The position numbers and the translations under genes are program-made. A model generated the notes under the pieces. That model was not told the origin of the DNA. It did no database searches and was given only the letters and a program-made list of their open reading frames with translations. 6,123 bases of DNA from contig CAYROY010000124.1 of NCBI GenBank assembly GCA_964426155.1, positions 1-6,123 on the forward strand, written 5' to 3'. Shown in pieces: positions 1 through 4,735 of the stretch (the stretch's first letter is position 1; every line of letters begins with the position of its first letter). The stretch comes from M55B120 sp964426155 (GTDB lineage Bacteria > Actinomycetota > Humimicrobiia > Humimicrobiales > Humimicrobiaceae).

Positions 1-232
1 GAAAGAACTACTAGAGTACATGGTTAAAGAGCTGGTTGACAATCCAGATAACGTAGAGATTGAAGAGGAGGAAGAAGACGAAAAAACCATAATTTTCAAG
101 CTCAAGGTCGCAGAAGATGATCTGGGAAAGGTAATAGGGAAAAAGGGCCGTACAGCAAATGCTTTAAGGGTTGTTATGAGAGCCGCCTCTGCTAAAAGAG
201 GAAAATCTTCAATAGTTAAGATAATTGACTGA
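1..232 (+). CDS. khpA: KhpA-type KH-domain RNA-binding protein (5' end at window edge)
   Basis: Small KH-domain protein of the KhpA/YlqC family. Known members are cytoplasmic RNA chaperone-like proteins that pair with KhpB (Jag) and affect small-RNA stability and cell elongation. The frame is open from base 2 (KELLEYMVKELVDNPDNVEI); base 1 is a G, so the true start is most likely an ATG whose last base opens the window, giving about 77 residues, normal for the family. The internal ATG at 20 would remove the conserved N-terminal helix and is unlikely to be the start. With the inferred Met as residue 1, the GxxG RNA-binding loop is GKKG at 47-50, inside a VIGKKGRTANALR block typical of the family. 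An acidic run (residues 20-28, mostly Glu) precedes the KH core. Its place before rimM and trmD matches the conserved order rpsP-khpA-rimM-trmD-rplS. The identification is firm; only the exact start is inferred. Confidence 0.93.
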   Translation, partial: KELLEYMVKELVDNPDNVEIEEEEEDEKTIIFKLKVAEDDLGKVIGKKGRTANALRVVMRAASAKRGKSSIVKIID

Positions 233-255
233 CACTATTTATTTTTATCTTTAAA
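225..255 (+). promoter_or_regulatory. weak candidate promoter upstream of rimM
   Basis: TTGACT (225-230) overlaps the khpA stop and is one base from the -35 consensus. The only -10-like hexamers downstream are poorly placed: TATCTT at 246-251 (15-base spacer) and TTTAAA at 250-255 (19-base spacer). Transcription from the latter would start only a few bases before the rimM ATG at 266, which has no visible Shine-Dalgarno. This is suggestive only; rimM may simply be read through from khpA. Confidence 0.2.
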
Positions 256-265
256 AAATAAATAA

Positions 266-823
266 ATGTCGCAGGGATATGCAGATGCAAGATTGATCGG
301 GATAGTCAAGAAGCCGCATGGTATAAAAGGCCAAACAATAGTTATGCTGCTTACTGACTATCCTGATTCTATTTTTAAGGGACAGATATTATATTTTGAC
401 AGAAAATGTTCAAGAAAAGCAGTAGTAGATAGTATACATTTAAAGAGAATAAAAAGAAAAATAGAAGCTGTCATTAAATTTAGGGGGATTGACAGCAGGG
501 ATGATGCCAGCAGGATAAGCGGAGAAGAATTGTACAGACTATCAAAGGACGCTCCATCTCCCGGTTATAATGAGTTCTGGATAGATGAGCTGGAAGAATG
601 CAGAGTAATCCTCAGCACGGGAAAAGCTGTGGGGAAAGTAGAAAGAGTGGATGTACTGCCCGCAAATGAGGTTCTTTTGGTAAGAACTGAAGAAGAAGAT
701 GAAAATAAAGAGAAAAATAATTTTCCTAAATATTTTTATATACCTTTTGTAAAGGATTATATAGAAGAAATAGATATTAGCAGAAGGATAATTATAATTA
801 AAAAAATCCCGGAATATATTTGA
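266..823 (+). CDS. rimM: 16S rRNA processing / 30S maturation factor RimM
   Basis: RimM binds ribosomal protein S19 and assists late maturation of the 30S subunit head in the cytoplasm. The 185-residue product shows the two expected domains. The N-terminal RimM domain has the signature GIVKKPHGIKG at residues 12-22 and an FRGIDSRDDASRISGEELY block at 72-90 (family form: FxGixdRxxAexLxGxxLy). A C-terminal PRC-barrel starts near residue 102 (NEFWIDELEEC), continues through GKAVGKVERVDVLPANEVLLV and ends with YIPFVKDYIEEIDI at 158-170. An acidic, Lys/Asn-rich segment at 142-155 between two barrel strands makes the protein slightly longer than the usual 165-175 residues. The ATG at 266 is 33 bases after the khpA stop with no evident Shine-Dalgarno; an in-frame TTG at 293 is too close to the signature to be preferred. 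Co-location with trmD and rplS is the classic arrangement. Confidence 0.96.
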   Translation: MSQGYADARLIGIVKKPHGIKGQTIVMLLTDYPDSIFKGQILYFDRKCSRKAVVDSIHLKRIKRKIEAVIKFRGIDSRDDASRISGEELYRLSKDAPSPGYNEFWIDELEECRVILSTGKAVGKVERVDVLPANEVLLVRTEEEDENKEKNNFPKYFYIPFVKDYIEEIDISRRIIIIKKIPEYI

Positions 824-855
824 TTTGCCAATAATATTATCCAGAAAAAAGAATA

Positions 856-1554
856 ATGATTTTTGATATTATTACAATTTTTCCTGAAATATTTAAAAAT
901 ATTGTTGAATATGGAGTGATAAAGGAAGCTTTTAAAAAAAATTTATGCACTCTTAATGTTTATAATCTAAGGGATTTTTCTAAGAATAAACACAGGAAAA
1001 TAGATGACAGACCCTATGGCGGAGGACCGGGAATGGTAATGATGGCGGGGCCTTTGGACAGGGCTGTAAATCATATAAAGAAAGTAAATTGCATCCGAAC
1101 AAGCAAATTTCAGAAAACAGTTATGCTCAGCCCTGCAGGAAAAAGACTTAATCAGAAAATCTTAAAGAAAATGTCACTGCTGGAAAACATTATTCTTATA
1201 TGCGGCAGATATGAAGGTGTGGATCAGAGATTTATAGACCTGTCGGTAGATATGGAGATATCAATTGGAGATTATGTACTTACAGGGGGTGAGCTGCCGG
1301 CGATGGTAATACTTGATGGGGTAATAAGGCTGATACCGGGGGTTTTGGGTAAAGAAGAATCAATTGATTCAGAATCTTTTGAGGCCGGTCTTCTGGACTG
1401 GCCCCAGTATACTAGGCCCTCTGAATACAGGGGAATAAAAGTTCCTGATGTATTGCTCAGCGGCAATCATGAAGAGATTGAAAAGTGGCGAATAAAAAGG
1501 TCACTTGAGATAACAAAAAAAAGAAGACCGGATTTGTTTGACAAAAATAACTAA
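856..1554 (+). CDS. trmD: tRNA (guanine-N1-)-methyltransferase TrmD
   Basis: TrmD is a SPOUT-class enzyme that uses S-adenosylmethionine to methylate N1 of G37 next to the anticodon of tRNAs reading CUN, CCN and CGG-type codons, preventing +1 frameshifts. The 232-residue length is typical. Visible motifs are DRPYGGGPGMVM (51-62), ICGRYEGVDQRF (115-126) and EISIGDYVLTGGELPAM (134-150), which form the trefoil-knot AdoMet site. They are followed by RLIPGVLG with Arg158 (equivalent to catalytic Arg154 of E. coli), LLDWPQYTRP (179-188), VPDVLLSGNH and a C-terminal KKRRPDLF. The residue aligned by spacing with the E. coli general base Asp169 is Glu173 (ESF instead of DSF). The start follows rimM by 32 bases with only a purine-rich stretch (GAAAAAAGAATA) as a possible ribosome site; the MIFDIITIFPE N-terminus matches the family start. 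The end of the gene overlaps a strong promoter for rplS. Confidence 0.97.
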   Translation: MIFDIITIFPEIFKNIVEYGVIKEAFKKNLCTLNVYNLRDFSKNKHRKIDDRPYGGGPGMVMMAGPLDRAVNHIKKVNCIRTSKFQKTVMLSPAGKRLNQKILKKMSLLENIILICGRYEGVDQRFIDLSVDMEISIGDYVLTGGELPAMVILDGVIRLIPGVLGKEESIDSESFEAGLLDWPQYTRPSEYRGIKVPDVLLSGNHEEIEKWRIKRSLEITKKRRPDLFDKNN

Positions 1555-1566
1555 ATTAATTATATT
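1538..1566 (+). promoter_or_regulatory. near-consensus sigma-A promoter for rplS, inside the trmD 3' end
   Basis: TTGACA (1538-1543) matches the -35 consensus perfectly. It is separated by exactly 17 bases from TATATT (1561-1566), a 5/6 match to the -10 consensus. The -35 lies within the last codons of trmD and the -10 in the trmD-rplS spacer. The predicted start is near 1573, giving a leader of about 40 bases before rplS. This is the best promoter-like sequence in the window. Activity is inferred from sequence only. Confidence 0.62.
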
Positions 1567-1602
1567 TTATAGGTTTTATCCATTTATTTAATTATTGATT
1601 CT

Positions 1603-1606
1603 GGAG
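1603..1606 (+). promoter_or_regulatory. Shine-Dalgarno of rplS
   Basis: GGAG at 1603-1606 is spaced 7 bases from the rplS ATG at 1614. It is clearly stronger than the sites before rimM and trmD, in keeping with a need for higher L19 output. Confidence 0.6.
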
Positions 1607-1613
1607 TGGGAGC

Positions 1614-1958
1614 ATGAATAAAATAGACAAGATTGAAAATAAATATTTGAAGGAAGATACCATAGACTTCAAACCTGGTGACAGAATTAGAGTAAGCATA
1701 AAGATAAGCGAGGAAAACAAAGACCGAGTCCAGGCATTTGAGGGAAGAGTTATAAAGATACAGGGATCAGGCATTAATAAGACTTTTACAGTAAGGAAGA
1801 TTTCTTTTAACAATGTTGGCGTAGAAAGGACTTTTCTCTTTCATTCCCCGGTAATACAGTCCATAGAGAAAATGGACGAAGGTATAGTCAGAAGGGCAAA
1901 ATTGTATTACCTCAGGGATATGGTAGGGAAAAAGGCAAAAGTAAAAATAAAAAAATAA
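1614..1958 (+). CDS. rplS: 50S ribosomal protein L19
   Basis: Structural protein of the large ribosomal subunit that lies at the 30S-50S interface. The 114-residue length is standard. The product begins with a short helix (IDKIENKYLKEDTIDF) and continues into the SH3-like barrel signature KPGDRIRVSIKI, then VQAFEGRVIKIQGSGINKTF, TVRKISFNNVGVERTF and FHSPVIQSIE. It ends with the hallmark VRRAKLYYLRDMVGKKAKVK. The usual 'GVGVERTFP' appears as NNVGVERTFLF, a mild variation. It lies 59 bases after trmD, has a good ribosome site and its own candidate promoter, and is followed by lepB after only 16 bases. No recognisable L19 leader autoregulatory fold was seen in the short leader. Confidence 0.98.
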   Translation: MNKIDKIENKYLKEDTIDFKPGDRIRVSIKISEENKDRVQAFEGRVIKIQGSGINKTFTVRKISFNNVGVERTFLFHSPVIQSIEKMDEGIVRRAKLYYLRDMVGKKAKVKIKK

Positions 1959-1974
1959 TCGGTTCCGGAATCTA

Positions 1975-2517
1975 ATGCCTGATCTAAAAAAAAATAGCGG
2001 TAAAACCAGTGGAGTGATGCATGAAGTAGTTGGGTATCTTATTGCTATTATTAGTGCAGCTATGCTAGCCGTCCTTATAAGGATATTCATATTTGAACCA
2101 TTTATAGTACCGACCCCTTCTATGGAACCTACTCTTATGGTGGGAGACAGGGTAATAATAAATAAACTATCATACAAATTAGGAAGCATTAAGAGAAAAG
2201 ACATAATAGCTTTTCATTCAATAATAGAAGAAGATAAAGACCTGGTAAAAAGGGTGATAGGTATAGAAGGTGATGAAATAATGCTTACTGGAAACGGAGA
2301 TATATTCGTAAATGGTGAAAAAATTATGGAAAATTATATAATGCCTGAGGAGAACATAGAATATCTTAATAAGACATTTGTAGTTGGTGAGAATGAAATT
2401 TTTGTGATGGGAGATAACAGAAATAATAGTTTTGACAGCAGATATTTTGGTATGATCCCTGAGGAGAATGTATTTGGAGAGTTTCTCATAGTATACTGGC
2501 CGCCTTCAAGATGGTAA
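1975..2517 (+). CDS. lepB: Signal peptidase I
   Basis: Membrane-anchored serine protease of family S26 that removes signal peptides from exported proteins on the outer face of the cytoplasmic membrane. The 180-residue product has one N-terminal anchor at about residues 18-40 (VVGYLIAIISAAMLAVLIRI). The catalytic Ser49 sits in the box B motif PTPSMEPTL (46-54), and the general-base Lys92 in LVKRVIG (box D). Box E follows as GDNRNNSFDSR (146-156), with GMIPEENVFG after it. A single anchor and short catalytic domain are the Gram-positive/Clostridia-like form rather than the larger two-anchor E. coli type. The ATG at 1975 has a weak GGAA site 4 bases upstream and lies 16 bases after rplS, so translation probably depends on the same transcript. 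The cytoplasmic tail is short and polar (residues 1-17). Both catalytic residues are present, so it should be active. Confidence 0.97.
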   Translation: MPDLKKNSGKTSGVMHEVVGYLIAIISAAMLAVLIRIFIFEPFIVPTPSMEPTLMVGDRVIINKLSYKLGSIKRKDIIAFHSIIEEDKDLVKRVIGIEGDEIMLTGNGDIFVNGEKIMENYIMPEENIEYLNKTFVVGENEIFVMGDNRNNSFDSRYFGMIPEENVFGEFLIVYWPPSRW

Positions 2518-2540
2518 TGCTTTAAAATTAAACTTCGGAT

Positions 2541-3209
2541 ATGGATTTTTCTGAAATTAAAAGACTTAACAATCTCTGCTTTTGTGAGGATGAGCTATAT
2601 TGTATGGGCTATGACATTATAGCAGGGGTTGATGAGGTTGGAAGAGGTTCACTGGCAGGTCCAATGGTCGCAGCTGCAGTTATACTGGACAGAAAAAAAC
2701 TGATGATAGAGAGAATAGATGATTCTAAGAAAATTAAACCTTTTGAAAGAGAGAGGCTTTATAAAAAGATAAAAGATTCATGCTTATCATGGTCTGTAGC
2801 AGAAATAAGCCCGCAAGAAATAGATGAACATAAAATAACAGAAGCAAATATAATGGCTTTTGATATGGCCGTTAAAGGTTTAAAGGTCAAACCGGATATA
2901 GTGATATCAGATTTTATTAATATAGGCAGCGATATACTGGCCTCGTCAAGCAAGACAGGATTTATACCTATCCTGGAAGGAGACCAGAGAAGCATATCTA
3001 TTGCAGCAGCTTCAATAATAGCAAAGGTGACAAGAGACAGGATGATGAAAAAAATAGCCCTTTTATATCCGGAGTACGGTTTTGATCATAATATGGGATA
3101 CGGCACCAGAGAGCATCTTCTGTCCATTAAAAAATATGGTCCTACAAGTGTACACAGGATTACCTTTAAGGGGGTAAAGGATTTTGGGGATGGACCTTTT
3201 GTGGAATAA
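2541..3209 (+). CDS. rnhB: Ribonuclease HII
   Basis: Type 2 RNase H that cleaves the RNA strand of RNA-DNA hybrids and starts removal of single ribonucleotides from DNA. The 222-residue length is within family range. The first catalytic pair, Asp31-Glu32, is in AGVDEVGRGSLAGP (28-41). DDSKKI follows at 60-65, and the third acidic residue is Asp124 in VISDF. The fourth is Asp148 in EGDQRSISIAAASIIAKVTRDR, followed by YPEYGFDHNMGYGTREHL and GPTSVHRITF. Only the residue after Asp124 is unusual (Phe rather than the common Gly). The N-terminal helix ahead of the GVDE motif (residues 3-24) resembles that of Gram-positive RnhB and supports the ATG at 2541 over the internal Met22. The upstream ribosome site is weak (CGGAT directly before the start). 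It lies 23 bases after lepB and overlaps yraN by 20 bases. Confidence 0.97.
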   Translation: MDFSEIKRLNNLCFCEDELYCMGYDIIAGVDEVGRGSLAGPMVAAAVILDRKKLMIERIDDSKKIKPFERERLYKKIKDSCLSWSVAEISPQEIDEHKITEANIMAFDMAVKGLKVKPDIVISDFINIGSDILASSSKTGFIPILEGDQRSISIAAASIIAKVTRDRMMKKIALLYPEYGFDHNMGYGTREHLLSIKKYGPTSVHRITFKGVKDFGDGPFVE

Positions 3210-3624
3210 TAAACAGGTTGGAGCCTTAGGTGAATTTATAGCAGGAGAACATCTTATAAAGACCGGGCATAAGATAATCAAGAAAAATTATCTTACTCCT
3301 GCTGGAGAAATTGACATTATTGCAGAGAAAGATGAAACACTGATATTTCTAGAGGTCAAGACAAGAACTTCAGAATATTTCGGCTTGCCCGAAGAAAGCA
3401 TAGTCCCTGCAAGAAGCAGAAGGATAAGAAAGGTTGCAGAGATATTTTTTGCTGAGGATGGTTGTTATAGGAGTAATGCAAGGTTTGATGTAATATCGAT
3501 AAAGATAAACAGGAAAGAACTGGAAAAATTTTATAAGGATCCTGGGAATCCCGTTAGCTTAAAAAAAGTCATAGTGAGTTCAGAAAGGTTCTGCAGCATA
3601 AAGCATATGAAAGATGCTTTTTAA
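3190..3624 (+). CDS. yraN: YraN family (UPF0102) endonuclease-like protein
   Basis: Member of the UPF0102 family, which has a PD-(D/E)XK nuclease-like fold and is regularly found between rnhB and comM; its exact role is not settled. The 144-residue protein has the family pattern in order: VGALGEFIAGEHL with Glu15, the conserved Asn33, GEIDII (39-44), FLEVKTRT (53-60), then ARSRRIRKVAEIFF, ARFDVISI and a C-terminal IKHMKDAF. GEID plus EVK are the expected metal-binding and catalytic residues and are intact. I place the start at ATG 3190 rather than the in-frame TTG at 3184, because MDLLWNNKQVGALGE fits the family and AAAGG (3176-3180) sits 9 bases upstream. The gene starts inside the last 20 bases of rnhB in another frame, which suggests translational coupling. 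Nothing resembling a GC-rich terminator follows it. Confidence 0.93.
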   Translation: MDLLWNNKQVGALGEFIAGEHLIKTGHKIIKKNYLTPAGEIDIIAEKDETLIFLEVKTRTSEYFGLPEESIVPARSRRIRKVAEIFFAEDGCYRSNARFDVISIKINRKELEKFYKDPGNPVSLKKVIVSSERFCSIKHMKDAF

Positions 3625-3744
3625 AAAAGAAAAATTTATAAGGAAAAAAAATGACAAAAGACTGAATCTCATTTGACGCTTCCTTTCTTTAAAATAAAAC
3701 AATAAGTAAAATTTTATTTATCTTATTTTAAGTAGTAGAATACT

Positions 3745-3772
3745 TTTATATTATTGATCAAATAATTATAAT
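3745..3772 (+). promoter_or_regulatory. candidate promoter for the dodecin gene, overlapped by an AT-rich dyad
   Basis: A perfect TATAAT lies at 3767-3772, preceded after 16 bases by TTTATA (3745-3750, 4/6 to the -35 consensus). The predicted start near 3779 gives a leader of about 36 bases before the dodecin ATG. The element sits in the 191-base non-coding spacer 3625-3815. That spacer otherwise holds only AT-rich low-complexity sequence and a second possible -35 (TTGACG, 3673-3678) with a poor partner. The spacer between the boxes contains ATTATT-GATCA-AATAAT (3750-3766). Confidence 0.45.
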
Positions 3773-3803
3773 GAGCTTTCCACAATAGTAAGAGTGTCAT
3801 AAT

Positions 3804-3810
3804 AAGGGGG
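3804..3810 (+). promoter_or_regulatory. strong Shine-Dalgarno of the dodecin gene
   Basis: AAGGGGG at 3804-3810 lies 5 bases before the ATG at 3816. It is the most conspicuous ribosome site in the window and fixes the dodecin start. Confidence 0.6.
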
Positions 3811-3815
3811 TCAAA

Positions 3816-4025
3816 ATGACAATCGCTAAAGTATCTGAAGTAAAAGTATCTTCCCCGGTAAGTTTTGATGATGCGATAAAAAAAGGAATAATCCGTGCTA
3901 ATAAGACATTGAAGAACGTAAAATCTGTATGGATAAAAGATTTAGAAGTTGGGGTGGGAGAAGATGGTAATATTTCTGAATACAGGGTACTTATGAAGGT
4001 CACTTTTGTCCTCGAAGAGTTATAA
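3816..4025 (+). CDS. Dodecin (flavin-binding/storage protein)
   Basis: Dodecins are very small proteins that assemble into hollow dodecamers and bind flavins (riboflavin or FMN, depending on species) between subunits, serving as flavin store and photoprotection. The 69-residue product begins MTIAKVSEVKVSSPVSFDDAI and continues AIKKGIIRANKTLKNVKSVWIKDLEV. It ends EYRVLMKVTFVLEEL, matching the beta-alpha-beta-beta dodecin pattern over the whole length. Trp39, which by spacing is the residue that stacks on the isoalloxazine ring, is present. The position equivalent to the flavin-contacting Gln of archaeal and mycobacterial dodecins appears to be Arg57. Start and length are normal. It is followed 11 bases later by a DUF4126 membrane protein, probably on the same transcript. 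It interrupts the usual yraN-comM adjacency and has its own candidate promoter. Confidence 0.92.
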   Translation: MTIAKVSEVKVSSPVSFDDAIKKGIIRANKTLKNVKSVWIKDLEVGVGEDGNISEYRVLMKVTFVLEEL

Positions 4026-4036
4026 TAAGATTTTAT

Positions 4037-4630
4037 ATGGAGATCTTTAATATTGTTTCAGCTTTCGGCCTTTCGGCAAGTGCAGGGTTGAATGCTTACA
4101 TACCATTACTGGTTATCTCACTTCTGGCAAAGTATACAGATTTAATTAGACTTGGCAAGCCGTGGGATGCAATGACTTCTTGGTGGGTAATAGGTATACT
4201 TATATTTCTATCTATCATTGAAGTACTGGCAGATAAGATTCCAGAAGTTAACCATATAAATGATATGGTTCAAAGCTTTGTCCGACCTACTGCAGGAGCA
4301 ATCGTTTTTGCAGCCAGCGCATCCAATATTACACATGTGAATACGGTTCTTGCTCTTATTGCAGGTTTATTTGTTGCAGGAAGTGTGAGTGCGGTTAAAT
4401 CATTTGTAATACGTCCAGCTGTAACTGCTACAACCGGCGGAGCTGCAAATGTCCCGGTCAGTATTGCTGAAGATGTAGCATCTACGACAGCCTCCATTCT
4501 TTCGGTAGTTATACCGGTTATTGCTGCATGTTTGCTTATATTGATAACTGCTGTTGTTATCATCAGATTGTTCAGAAAGAAATCAGCAGGGATAAGAAAT
4601 AAAAAAGTTGACAAACCTCAGAACCAGTAG
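4037..4630 (+). CDS. DUF4126 family integral membrane protein
   Basis: Membrane protein of the DUF4126 family; function unknown. The 197-residue product shows about four to five hydrophobic segments: residues 6-31, 49-65, 86-98 (weak), 103-124 and 152-178, ending in a basic, polar tail (RLFRKKSAGIRNKKVDKP). The family-like conserved positions are ASAGLNAYIPLL near the N-terminus, then IEVLADKIPEVNHINDMV (61-78). VRPTAGAIVFAA (82-93) and a TTGGAANVPVSIAEDV block (132-147) follow. The polar DKIP, RP and NxPxSxxED motifs lie next to membrane segments and may form the functional site, which is inference. The start at 4037 is 11 bases after the dodecin stop with a poor ribosome site (ATAAGA further upstream), so translation may be coupled to dodecin. 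Function cannot be read from the neighbours; a link to flavin handling is possible but unproven. Confidence 0.85.
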   Translation: MEIFNIVSAFGLSASAGLNAYIPLLVISLLAKYTDLIRLGKPWDAMTSWWVIGILIFLSIIEVLADKIPEVNHINDMVQSFVRPTAGAIVFAASASNITHVNTVLALIAGLFVAGSVSAVKSFVIRPAVTATTGGAANVPVSIAEDVASTTASILSVVIPVIAACLLILITAVVIIRLFRKKSAGIRNKKVDKPQNQ

Positions 4631-4654
4631 CAGGCAGCGGTGGATAATCAATAG

Positions 4655-4672
4655 TTAAAAAAGTTTTTTTAA
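4655..4672. terminator. A/T-only palindrome, possible weak terminator after the DUF4126 gene
   Basis: TTAAAAAA (4655-4662) is followed by G and TTTTTTTAA (4664-4672), a palindrome that ends in a T run and is flanked by two copies of AATCAAT (4646-4652 and 4671-4677). It has no GC stem, so it is a poor intrinsic terminator by normal criteria. Its position 24 bases after the stop codon and before a candidate promoter is the main support. Confidence 0.25.
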
Positions 4673-4696
4673 TCAATGATTTCGTAATATTTTTAA

Positions 4697-4729
4697 GCTA
4701 TTGCATAAATACATAATAGCATATATAAT
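4697..4729 (+). promoter_or_regulatory. candidate comM promoter with overlapping inverted repeat
   Basis: TTGCAT (4701-4706) lies 17 bases before a perfect TATAAT (4724-4729). Transcription would begin about 7 bases later, at or within a base or two of the comM ATG (4736). An inverted repeat GCTATT (4697-4702), 12-base centre, AATAGC (4715-4720) overlaps the -35 box and the spacer, a position where a repressor could act. The -35 match is weak (TTG only), so this is a candidate. Confidence 0.4.
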
Positions 4730-4735
4730 TAATTC

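Noticed and set aside
1555..1613. L19 leader RNA in the trmD-rplS spacer
   Set aside because: The 59-base spacer is AT-rich with no stable stem visible; nothing resembles a structured leader.
1767..2204. Antisense open frame across the rplS-lepB junction
   Set aside because: Opposite two conserved genes; sequence shows no recognisable domain and no promoter or ribosome site supports it.
3184..3189. In-frame TTG as an alternative yraN start
   Set aside because: It adds only two residues; ATG 3190 has an AAAGG site at suitable distance and fits the family N-terminus.
3649..3663. Mini-ORF (ATG ACA AAA GAC TGA) after yraN with an upstream AAGGA
   Set aside because: Four codons in an AT-rich spacer; no conservation evidence and likely chance.
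3689..3731. Inverted repeat TTAAAATAA...TTATTTTAA in the yraN-dodecin spacer
   Set aside because: Only A and T, 25-base loop, low-complexity context; too weak to call a terminator or structured RNA.
3625..3815. Possible FMN riboswitch upstream of dodecin
   Set aside because: None of the conserved GC-rich FMN-element blocks is present; the spacer is almost entirely A/T.
4270..4614. Antisense open frame within the DUF4126 gene
   Set aside because: The + strand frame matches DUF4126 over its length; the opposite frame is a mirror of its Ala/Val/Thr-rich codons.
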